DNA from: an uncultured Faecalibacterium sp.
Lineage (GTDB): Bacteria; Bacillota; Clostridia; Oscillospirales; Ruminococcaceae
DNA length: 64,000 nucleotides
Reading direction: 5' to 3'
Assembly (NCBI GenBank): GCA_934511465.1
Contig: CAKSWG010000002.1
Span: 1 to 64,000 of the forward strand
The notes below the pieces were generated by a model. That model had not been told where the DNA came from. It saw only the letters and a program-made list of their open reading frames with translations, and searched no databases. The translations under genes were made by a program, and so were the position numbers. Positions within the stretch are counted from its first letter, which is position 1, and each line of letters opens with the position of its first letter. Positions 33,243 to 40,954 of this stretch are shown here, piece by piece.

Positions 33243-35135
33243 ATGAATAAAAAGCAGAAAAAGAACCTGCAGCGCATCATCGCTGCGGTGGTTCTGGTGC
33301 TCATCCTCAAGCTGCTGCCCCAGTTCCCCACACCGGTGGAGCTGGTGCTGTACTGCATCCCGTACCTCGTGGTGGGCTGGGACGTGCTGCGCAAGGCACT
33401 GCTTGGCATCAAGAACCGCCAGCCCTTTGACGAGTGCTTCCTGATGGCCGTTGCCACCGTGGGTGCGTTTGCGCTGGGCGACTACATGGAGGGCTGCGCC
33501 GTCATCATCTTCTACCAGATCGGCGAGCTGTTCCAGAGCGTGGCCGTGGGCAAGAGCCGGCAGAGCATTTCCAGCTTAATGGACATCCGCCCGGACTACG
33601 CCAACATTGAGGGCGAGGACGGAAAACTGGAGCAGGTGGACCCGGACGACGTGGAGATCGGCACCGTGATCGTGGTGCAGCCCGGAGAGCGCGTGCCCAT
33701 CGACGGCGTGATCGTGGAGGGCGCTTCTGCCCTGAACACCGCCGCCCTGACCGGCGAGAGCCTGCCCCGCGACGTGCAGACCGGCGATGAGGTCATCAGC
33801 GGCTGCGTGAACATGACCGGCCTGCTGAAGGTAAAGACCACCAAGGAATTCGGCGAATCCACCGTTTCCAAAATTCTGGACCTTGTGGAAAATTCCAGCA
33901 TGAAGAAGGCCCGCGCCGAGAACTTCATCACCCGGTTTGCCCGCGTGTACACCCCCGCCGTGTGCTACAGCGCACTGGCTCTGGCCTTTATCCCGCCGGT
34001 GGTGCTGCTGCTCATGGGCCAGCCCGCCCGCTTTGGCGACTGGGTCTACCGTGCACTGACCTTCCTGGTCATCAGCTGCCCCTGCGCACTGGTCATCAGC
34101 ATCCCCCTGAGCTTCTTTGGCGGCATCGGCGGTGCATCTGCCTGCGGCATTCTGGTCAAGGGTTCCACCTATCTGGAAGAGCTGGCCCGCACCGGCATCG
34201 TTGTATTCGACAAGACCGGCACCCTGACCCAGGGCACCTTTAAGGTGACCGGCATCCACCCCGCAGAGGGCACCACGGAACAGCAGCTTCTGGAAGCCGC
34301 CGCACTGGCCGAGAGCTGGTCCAAGCATCCCATCTCCCTGAGCATCAAGACCGCTTACGGCAGGGAGATCGATCCCAGCCGCGTCACCGACGTGCAGGAA
34401 CTGGGCGGCCACGGCGTCACCGCAAAGGTGGACGGCAGGACCGTTGCTGCCGGCAACGCCCGCCTGATGGAAAAGCTGGGCCTGAGCGCCCCCGCCGTCA
34501 GCGAGACGGGCACCCTTGTACATGTTGCCATTGAGGGCAGGTACGCGGGCTATCTGCTGATCGCCGATGTGGTGAAGCCCCACAGCGCACAGGCCATCCG
34601 GGGCCTGAAGGACGCCGGTGTGCGCAAGACCGTCATGCTGACCGGCGACGCCGAGCCCGTGGCAAAGGCCGTTTCCGCAGAGCTGGGTCTGGATGAATAC
34701 CATGCAGGCCTGCTGCCGGGCGACAAGGTAGACCAGATCGAAACGCTGCTCGCCGCAAAGCGGCCCAAAGAGAACCTCGCCTTTGTGGGTGACGGCATCA
34801 ACGATGCCCCCGTGCTGTCCCGTGCCGATGTGGGCATCGCCATGGGCGCGCTGGGCTCCGATGCCGCCATTGAGGCCGCAGACGTGGTGCTGATGGACGA
34901 CGACCCGGCCAAGATCGCGCTGGCCATGCGCATTGCCCGCCGCACCTTACGCATCGTGTACCAGAACATCGTGTTTGCACTGGCCATCAAGTTTGCCTGC
35001 CTTGTGCTGGGCGCTCTGGGCCTTGCCAGCATGTGGACCGCCATCTTTGCCGATGTGGGCGTGATGGTGCTGGCCGTGCTCAACGCCACCCGTGCCCTGT
35101 ACACCAAGGACCTTGCCCGGAAAAACGAACCGTAA
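33243..35135 (+). CDS. P1B-type heavy-metal ATPase (zinc/cadmium efflux)
   Basis: This 630-residue pump exports divalent metal using ATP. The motifs are TGES (170-173), the CPC transport site (279-281), phosphorylated Asp323 in DKTGTLT, the HP motif in WSKHPIS, and GDGINDAPVL. A Lys in helix 7 (LAIKFACLVLG) and the Asp of FADVGVMVLAVLNATR in helix 8 are signatures of the Zn/Cd/Pb group. No N-terminal HMA domain is present; a free HMA protein is encoded just upstream. AAAGGAG precedes the ATG. Adjacent zinc-type ArsR regulation supports the substrate call. Confidence 0.93.
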   Translation: MNKKQKKNLQRIIAAVVLVLILKLLPQFPTPVELVLYCIPYLVVGWDVLRKALLGIKNRQPFDECFLMAVATVGAFALGDYMEGCAVIIFYQIGELFQSVAVGKSRQSISSLMDIRPDYANIEGEDGKLEQVDPDDVEIGTVIVVQPGERVPIDGVIVEGASALNTAALTGESLPRDVQTGDEVISGCVNMTGLLKVKTTKEFGESTVSKILDLVENSSMKKARAENFITRFARVYTPAVCYSALALAFIPPVVLLLMGQPARFGDWVYRALTFLVISCPCALVISIPLSFFGGIGGASACGILVKGSTYLEELARTGIVVFDKTGTLTQGTFKVTGIHPAEGTTEQQLLEAAALAESWSKHPISLSIKTAYGREIDPSRVTDVQELGGHGVTAKVDGRTVAAGNARLMEKLGLSAPAVSETGTLVHVAIEGRYAGYLLIADVVKPHSAQAIRGLKDAGVRKTVMLTGDAEPVAKAVSAELGLDEYHAGLLPGDKVDQIETLLAAKRPKENLAFVGDGINDAPVLSRADVGIAMGALGSDAAIEAADVVLMDDDPAKIALAMRIARRTLRIVYQNIVFALAIKFACLVLGALGLASMWTAIFADVGVMVLAVLNATRALYTKDLARKNEP

Positions 35136-35161
35136 GGCCCATCCTGTTTCATAGCGGATCT

Positions 35162-35197
35162 GCCGTGCATCCTGCAAAGGATCCACGGCATTTTTTT
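35162..35197 (+). terminator. Terminator of the metal ATPase
   Basis: The stem TGCCGTGGATCC-like arms (TGCCGTGCATCC/GGATCCACGGCA) are followed by seven T residues. Confidence 0.8.
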
Positions 35198-35350
35198 ATC
35201 CGGCGCACAGCGGCCCCATCCGGTTTCCCGCAGCAGCAGCATGACGGCTGCGCGCGCTGCGCCGTGAGGGACGCAGGATGCCGGCTTTCATGCACCAAAA
35301 TCCCGCTCCATAGCTGGGACTTTCGTAATTTCAATTTCTTCCGGAAATGA

Positions 35351-35379
35351 TTGCCCTTTGGCCGAAAACGTGGTAAAAT
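35351..35379 (+). promoter_or_regulatory. Promoter of the 35.6-40.9 kb operon
   Basis: TTGCCC and TAAAAT are 17 bases apart, and the -10 is extended by TGG. Transcription would start near 35386, leaving a leader of about 240 bases. Confidence 0.6.
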
Positions 35380-35515
35380 GAAAGCCCGACACTCAAAAAA
35401 TGCACATTTTTATCAGAGTGTATCTGAAGCATCAAAAATTCAGTCTATTTCTACATAAAGGGGCCGTTTGGGGCAACGTTTTCGGAAGAGCAGGTGTTTT
35501 GTGCTCGGTTGGAAG

Positions 35516-35592
35516 CGTTTTCGTAAGCAGAGTGCACCGAATGGATATGGGCAAAAAGGCCGTTCCGGCAGTGTGCACTGCTTATGAAAACG
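35516..35592 (+). other. Long-stem structure in the operon leader
   Basis: GTTTTCGTAAGCAGAGTGCAC (split as 35517-35537) pairs with GTGCACTGCTTATGAAAAC (35573-35591) over about 19 pairs with one bulge and one mismatch. The loop is about 35 bases. It ends about 35 bases before the first gene. It could be a regulatory leader RNA or a protein-binding site; no known riboswitch was recognised. Confidence 0.5.
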
Positions 35593-35626
35593 GTTCTCCG
35601 TTCAAAACAAGAGGAAGGATGGAAAT

Positions 35627-37189
35627 ATGAAGCTGTTTTCCTACCTGTCTGTGGCGGTGCTGCTTCTAAGCAGCATCGCACTTGCAGCGTACTCCCCGGA
35701 TCTGCTCTCGGCGCTGATCGTTGGTCTTATGTGCATCATTGCACTGGCCGGGTGCATCCATGGCCTTTTGCCGACCATCTCCATTACGAGAGGTCTGCTG
35801 AACGGCCAAAAAAGCATCCGCAAGGCGTCCGAGACCGAAGGCAGCTCCGCATGGGTCGCAGCCCTGCAGATCGAACGCTTTTTTCAGCAGAAGACGCTGG
35901 ACGGACTGTTTGAGGATTATCGTGAAAAAGTACAGCATCAGCGTGAGACCGGGCAGATCGTCAGCGATCTTGACGAAGTGCTCAATGAGGACGTGCTGGC
36001 GCTGCACACCTGGAAAGGCGTCATCGCGCAGCTGCCCGGCACCCTGACCGGTCTGGGCATCCTTGGCACCTTCGTGGGTCTGCTGCTGGGCCTGCGGGGC
36101 ATCAGCTTCGTCACGGTGGAAGCAGCACTGGGCAGCGTGCAGTCCATTCTGGCCGGCATCAACACGGCATTCTATACCTCGATTGCAGGCGTGATCCTGT
36201 CGATCCTCTTCAACATCACAAACAATGTCCTGCGCACGACCATGAATCGTGAGACCGGGCTGTTTCTGGAAGAATTCCACAAGTCGGTCATTCCCACCAC
36301 CGACGAGCAGGCGCGCTACAGCAGCCGCCGCGAAGTGCGGCAGATCCTGGAACTGCTGGAGCGCCTGCCCAGAAATGCGGGCAACGGCGTTCTGAGCCGC
36401 GAGACGGTGCAAAGTGCAGGCCTCAACGAGCGCGTACTGATGCCGCAGATCCTGGACGGCCTGCGCAAGAACGAGTTCACCTTCTTCCTGCAGCCCCGAT
36501 ATGATCTGAACACCCGCAGGGTGGTCGGCGCCGAAGCACTGGTGCGCTGGAACCACCCGGTGCTGGGCGTGATCTCGCCCGCCGTGTTCATCCCGGTGCT
36601 GGAAAACAATGGTTACATCACCAAGCTGGACCAGTACATCTGGGAGGAAGTATGCAAGACCATCCGCGTGTGGATCGATGCGGGAGTCCGCCCGGTCCCC
36701 ATCGCGGTCAATGTTACAAAGACGGATATTCTGGCCATCGATGTGGCGGAGTTTTTCTCCGAAATGCTCAAAAAGTACCGTATCCCGCCAAAATATCTGA
36801 ACATCGATATTGCAAAGTCTGCCTATCTGGAGACCCATGGTGCGCTGAGCGATACGGAAGCGCAGCTGCAGCAGATGGGCTTCCGGGTGATATTGGACGG
36901 CTTTGACGGCGACTATGTGGAACTGAGCGCACTGGGCGGCTTTGGCACCGACCTGCTCAAGCTGGATCTGCGCAGCGCTGCGCTGCAGAATAAGACCGAT
37001 GTGCTGCCCGGTATTTTTGCACAGGCCCGCACGCTCCGGCTGAATCTGCTGGCCGAGGGCATTGAAAGCACCGAGCAGCTGAACGTGCTGCGCAAAGCCG
37101 GCTGCACCGAAGGGCAGGGATACCTCTTCTCCCGTCCGCTGTCGGTGGATGAATTTGTCAGGATCCTGAAAGTGGGGCACTCCGGATGA
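35627..37189 (+). CDS. MotA/TolQ/ExbB-type channel protein fused to a degenerate EAL domain
   Basis: This 520-residue protein combines an ion-channel stator module with an EAL domain. Membrane helices lie near residues 4-22 and 26-50. A cytoplasmic section is followed by the hallmark pair QLPGTLTGLGILGTFVGLLLG (135-155) and GINTAFYTSIAGVILSILF (177-195), as in MotA/ExbB/ZorA. From about 270 the EAL domain follows: GAEALVRW (Glu303), Asn362, Lys445, AEGIES (Glu478), and QGYLFSRP. Metal-site residues are changed: ELTE is DIAK (394-397) and the paired DD is Asp424-Gly425. It is therefore probably a c-di-GMP receptor or binding scaffold rather than an active phosphodiesterase. The stop overlaps the next gene as ATGA. 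GGAAGGAT lies before the ATG. Confidence 0.85.
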   Translation: MKLFSYLSVAVLLLSSIALAAYSPDLLSALIVGLMCIIALAGCIHGLLPTISITRGLLNGQKSIRKASETEGSSAWVAALQIERFFQQKTLDGLFEDYREKVQHQRETGQIVSDLDEVLNEDVLALHTWKGVIAQLPGTLTGLGILGTFVGLLLGLRGISFVTVEAALGSVQSILAGINTAFYTSIAGVILSILFNITNNVLRTTMNRETGLFLEEFHKSVIPTTDEQARYSSRREVRQILELLERLPRNAGNGVLSRETVQSAGLNERVLMPQILDGLRKNEFTFFLQPRYDLNTRRVVGAEALVRWNHPVLGVISPAVFIPVLENNGYITKLDQYIWEEVCKTIRVWIDAGVRPVPIAVNVTKTDILAIDVAEFFSEMLKKYRIPPKYLNIDIAKSAYLETHGALSDTEAQLQQMGFRVILDGFDGDYVELSALGGFGTDLLKLDLRSAALQNKTDVLPGIFAQARTLRLNLLAEGIESTEQLNVLRKAGCTEGQGYLFSRPLSVDEFVRILKVGHSG

Positions 37190-38868
37190 AAACGAGAAAA
37201 CGCAGACAGGATCCGGATGCAGAATACAATTTCTGGCAGCCGGCAACCGATATGATGAGCGCCCTTGTGTATGTGCTGCTTCTGATCATTGCACTGCTGG
37301 GCCTTTATCTTCTGAGCGATTACACCGGCCTCGAAGAGCCCTCCTCTTCCAGTGAGGAAGCTGCGTCCAGCGGCTGGCATGACGATGACTACGACGGCTG
37401 GCACGATGGCGGTGCCGATGATGACCCCGGCGACGGCGACGGACGATACGATCAGCAGATCATCCAGACCGGCGGCGGCGGTGGCGGCGGCGGCTACGAC
37501 GAGGACGGCGTTAAGGCCGCCGTGTTTGCCGAGCTGATCGATGAAGAGACCGAGCGGCGCATTCAGGAAGCCGGTGTGCGCTTTGAGCTGTACCGCACGG
37601 ATACGGCCCATCTGATCAACGGCAGCCTGCAGACCCTGAATACCTACTACCCGGAAAAGATCAGCTACCGGGAGTATGAGACCACCGGGGAAGGCACCTT
37701 CTATCTGCCGGAAAAGATCTGGCAGGGCAGCTACTACTTCCGTCAGCTCAGTGAGCCGGAAGGATACGACGCGGCAGCGGACACCTACTACGATGTGGAC
37801 CGCATGTACGACTGGCCGGAGCCCTATATCGTGCAGATCCGGGTGGCTCCCTGCAAAAACATCATCCGGCTGCAGATGAACGATGCCGAAACCCAGCAGC
37901 CTGTAGGCGGCGGCACCTTCCGGGTGATCGCAGCCGAAGATATCATCACAAAGGATGGCACGGTGCGCTATACGCAGGGCCAGCAGGTGGATACCATCAC
38001 CTGTGACGAAACCGGCTACGGCGAAAGCGTGGAATTGTATCTTGGCAAGTACACGGTGCAGCAGCAGTCGTCCCCCAACTACTACACCACCATGCAGCAG
38101 GATCTGGATGCAGAAGTGGAAAAGAAGAACGGCAGCGACCCGGAGCTGCACAAGATCGATACCGAAAAGACCAGGATCATTCTGAACGTCACGGACGAGC
38201 TCACCTCCTCTGCTCTGGAGGGTGCCGTCTTTACGGTGGCCAACCGGCGCACCGGCACCACCCAGACGGTGGCGACCGATGGGTCGGGCCAGATCCGTCT
38301 GACCGATCTGGATAAGAGCACGACCTATCTTATCCGCGAACAGCAGGCACCGGGAAACTACCGTCCGGATGACACGGATCACACCGTGACCGTCGCTGCG
38401 GACGGCCGCATTGACGGTGCAGGCAGCACAACGCTGGACATCACCAACCGGCTCCTGCGGGTATCCATCTCTGCCGTGGATACGGTGCTGCGCAGCAATA
38501 CGGAGGGCGAACAGCTCTCCCTGTACAACGAGCAGGATCAGCTGATCCGGAGCTGGACGTCCAGCGATTCCGGCCAGCTGTTCACCGACCTGACCGAGGG
38601 CAGCTACTATGTGGTACGCGGCAAGGCAGATCCCGCAAATGCCCGGAAATATCCCTTCACGGTACAGGATACGGCAAGTACGCAGAACTGGACCGTGCCG
38701 GTGTTTACGCTGCGCAGTGCGGTGGCTCTGGCGGTTCTGGCGGTAGTCGCCGCCGGTGTGGTCTGGCTGCTGGTGTTCCTGTGGGGCATCCTTGCACGCC
38801 GCCGCAAGGCGCGGAAAGCTGCTGCAGCTCAGGACGAGACCCTCGACCAGAGCGAAAATAAATCGTAA
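37186..38868 (+). CDS. MotB/ExbD-type plug protein with SpaA/Cna-B-like extracellular domains
   Basis: This 560-residue protein has a basic cytoplasmic start and then FWQPATDMMSALVYVLLLI. The single helix (about 24-44) carries a membrane-face Asp22, the position that conducts protons in MotB/ExbD/ZorB. A Ser/Asp/His/Gly-rich linker (52-103) leads to three or four prealbumin-like repeats: 108-220, 225-325, 328-422 and 425-500, with AVFAELIDEETERRI, GAVFTVANRRTG, REQQAPGNY and LTEGSYYVVRG. A second helix (511-533) and RRRKARK close the chain. Normal MotB proteins end in a peptidoglycan-binding OmpA domain, which is absent here. It is translationally coupled to the channel gene. The partner and the load on the outside are unknown. 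Confidence 0.8.
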   Translation: MKTRKRRQDPDAEYNFWQPATDMMSALVYVLLLIIALLGLYLLSDYTGLEEPSSSSEEAASSGWHDDDYDGWHDGGADDDPGDGDGRYDQQIIQTGGGGGGGGYDEDGVKAAVFAELIDEETERRIQEAGVRFELYRTDTAHLINGSLQTLNTYYPEKISYREYETTGEGTFYLPEKIWQGSYYFRQLSEPEGYDAAADTYYDVDRMYDWPEPYIVQIRVAPCKNIIRLQMNDAETQQPVGGGTFRVIAAEDIITKDGTVRYTQGQQVDTITCDETGYGESVELYLGKYTVQQQSSPNYYTTMQQDLDAEVEKKNGSDPELHKIDTEKTRIILNVTDELTSSALEGAVFTVANRRTGTTQTVATDGSGQIRLTDLDKSTTYLIREQQAPGNYRPDDTDHTVTVAADGRIDGAGSTTLDITNRLLRVSISAVDTVLRSNTEGEQLSLYNEQDQLIRSWTSSDSGQLFTDLTEGSYYVVRGKADPANARKYPFTVQDTASTQNWTVPVFTLRSAVALAVLAVVAAGVVWLLVFLWGILARRRKARKAAAAQDETLDQSENKS

Positions 38869-38883
38869 AGGTGGTGAGAAACA

Positions 38884-40869
38884 ATGGACAATGACGAGAT
38901 CCGCATCAGCGACCTGCTGTACACCGTCTTCAAGCACCGGAAGACGATCCTTGTGCTGGGCCTGCTGGGCTTTTTCTGCGGATTCGTGTTCAGCGGCGTC
39001 TCCTTTCTGCGGAACAGCCGTACCAACTACGCGGTCAATTGTTCCGTTGCGATCACCTCCCAACCCTCCGCAAACGGTGTCATCTACAATTCCGATTATC
39101 TGAGTTCAAACACCTTTTATCAGACCCTGGATATGATGGACGCCGCGACCTTTGTGATGAAGAGTGAGCGCACCCTGCAGGCTGCCATTGATCGTGCAGG
39201 CCTTGTATCGGTCACAACACAGGATGTTTCTCAGAATCTGCAGGTGAGCCGCTACAATGAGACGCAGGTGCTGCTGCTTACTTTGACCTGGAACAATGCC
39301 GAGGCCGGTGTTCAGCTGATGAATGCGCTGGTGGAAGCCATCAAGGAGATCCTGCCGGAAACGCTGATGATGGGCTCTGTGGCCATGATCGATGCTCCGG
39401 AAGCAGCTTCTACAACGGGCGGCGGTGCCGGCCAGTATGTCCGCCTGTGGGTGGTCTTCTGTGTGCTGGGTCTGGCCGCCGGTGCGGGTCTGGCGGTGCT
39501 GGAGTTTTTCCTGCGGCCCACCCTGCTGAATGTGAAGGACGTGGAGGACGTCCTGAAGCTTGAAACTCTGGGCAGCATCCCCAAGGACAACAGCTACTTC
39601 CAGAAGAACATGCAGCTGTTGAGCGAAACGCACCGTGCAGATGCCGATGCCGTGCAGAACTTTGCTTCGGCCGCGCATATCCTGATCAACCGGTTCGGCA
39701 CCACGGCAGAGCCGCACTGGTTCTATGTGACTTCGGCTGAGGATGGAGAAGGCAAGAGCACGGTGGCGGCCAATCTGGCCCTGCAGCTGTCCGATATGGA
39801 AAAGCGCACCCTGCTGCTGGATCTGAACACCCGTGCTCCCCGCCTGGGCGGAATGTTTTTGCAGGATCTGCCGTACAGCCGGACGCTGAATGCCCTGTAC
39901 AAAGGCGAATCTGCCGAGCCGGAAGCGGTTATTTCGCTGACCGGCTATCTGGACCTTCTGCCGATGGTGCTGGAACCCGATGCGGTGCCGCTGGATGCCG
40001 CCCTGTTCGACTTTTTGAAACCGATCATGGAGCCCTACGAGTATGTCATCATTGATGCTTCCTCAGTGGGACGTTCCTCGGATGTGCTGCGCCTGAACAA
40101 GCTGGCAGACCATGCGCTGTTCGTTGTGCGTCACGACGCCACCCCGCTGCCTGTCATACAGGATGCCATTGAAAAGCTGAACAAGTCCGGTGTGCAGCTG
40201 CTGGGCTGTGTGGTCAACGAAGTGCAGTCGCTGGAAATCTTTCCGCTCCATCCGGAGCACATGGCAGCTCCCATCCGGAAGAAAAAGAAGAAGCCGGAGA
40301 ATGCCGACAGCCCGCTGCCGGAGGACCTGCTCCGTCCGGCAGATTCCGCGCTGGAGCCGACATGGAAACCGGCAGGAGATGGCCGAAGCGTGATGGATGA
40401 GCTGACCGATGATCTGCAGCGCAGCCAGAATACCCGGAGCGATGATGAGATCATGTGGGAGCTGCTCCGCATGGGAAAAGACGGCAGCTGGAAGCGGCCA
40501 GAGCGGAAACCGACAGCGGACAGCAGCGCTGCCCAGCAGCCGCAGTCCGTTCCGGATGCACCGTCGGCGGGGTCAGCTCCGGCCCCCCAGCCTGTGCCGG
40601 AAACGCCGGCTGCACCCGTGCCAGCGGAGAAGCCAAAGACCGTACCGGAAGCACCGTCTGCGCCCGTGCCAGCGGAGAAGCCGAAACCCGTACAGCCGAA
40701 GCCCGAAGCGGAGCCGAAGGCCGGTCTGCTCCCCTGGACCGAGCCGGAACCCGAACCAAAGCCAGAGAAGAAGCGCAGCCGTGCACCGAAGTCGGCTGCA
40801 GCGCCCAAGCACGGCAAAGCATCCAGCCGCAGCGGACTGGGGCTCTGGGGCAAAAAACCGAAGCACTGA
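38884..40869 (+). CDS. Wzz-type polysaccharide co-polymerase fused to a BY-kinase-like ATPase
   Basis: This 661-residue protein has a Wzz arrangement: helices at about 21-41 and 187-209 flanking an extracellular domain. A cytoplasmic P-loop domain follows, with Walker A SAEDGEGKST (284-293), Walker A' LLLDLN (Asp313) and Walker B EYVIIDAS (Asp391). Together these resemble CpsC+CpsD or Wzc. The usual C-terminal tyrosine cluster is missing. Instead there is a basic KKKKK segment and about 190 residues of Pro/Lys/Glu-rich repeats (APVPAEKPK units). It starts 15 bases after the plug gene with AAAGGTGG, so the three genes form one unit. It implies that the motor-like pair works with export or length control of a surface polysaccharide. 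Confidence 0.85.
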   Translation: MDNDEIRISDLLYTVFKHRKTILVLGLLGFFCGFVFSGVSFLRNSRTNYAVNCSVAITSQPSANGVIYNSDYLSSNTFYQTLDMMDAATFVMKSERTLQAAIDRAGLVSVTTQDVSQNLQVSRYNETQVLLLTLTWNNAEAGVQLMNALVEAIKEILPETLMMGSVAMIDAPEAASTTGGGAGQYVRLWVVFCVLGLAAGAGLAVLEFFLRPTLLNVKDVEDVLKLETLGSIPKDNSYFQKNMQLLSETHRADADAVQNFASAAHILINRFGTTAEPHWFYVTSAEDGEGKSTVAANLALQLSDMEKRTLLLDLNTRAPRLGGMFLQDLPYSRTLNALYKGESAEPEAVISLTGYLDLLPMVLEPDAVPLDAALFDFLKPIMEPYEYVIIDASSVGRSSDVLRLNKLADHALFVVRHDATPLPVIQDAIEKLNKSGVQLLGCVVNEVQSLEIFPLHPEHMAAPIRKKKKKPENADSPLPEDLLRPADSALEPTWKPAGDGRSVMDELTDDLQRSQNTRSDDEIMWELLRMGKDGSWKRPERKPTADSSAAQQPQSVPDAPSAGSAPAPQPVPETPAAPVPAEKPKTVPEAPSAPVPAEKPKPVQPKPEAEPKAGLLPWTEPEPEPKPEKKRSRAPKSAAAPKHGKASSRSGLGLWGKKPKH

Positions 40870-40884
40870 GAACCGAAAAGAGAC

Positions 40885-40928
40885 AAAAAGCCCACAGGTC
40901 AGATGGATTTCCGGCCTGTGGGCTTTTT
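40885..40928. terminator. Bidirectional terminator
   Basis: The stem AAAAAGCCCACAGG/CCTGTGGGCTTTTT ends the three-gene operon and the convergent LacI-type gene. A similar stem recurs at 57311. Confidence 0.88.
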
Positions 40929-40954
40929 CATATTCATGCAGTTTGTGTTCCGGT

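Noticed and set aside
35627..38868. Zorya anti-phage system
   Set aside because: The channel and plug helices resemble ZorA/ZorB, but there is no OmpA domain, no ZorC/ZorD helicase or ZorE nuclease, and the third gene is a polysaccharide co-polymerase.
36913..39063. 716-codon minus-strand frame opposite the motor-like operon
   Set aside because: The plus-strand genes are coupled and carry clear domains; the minus frame has none.
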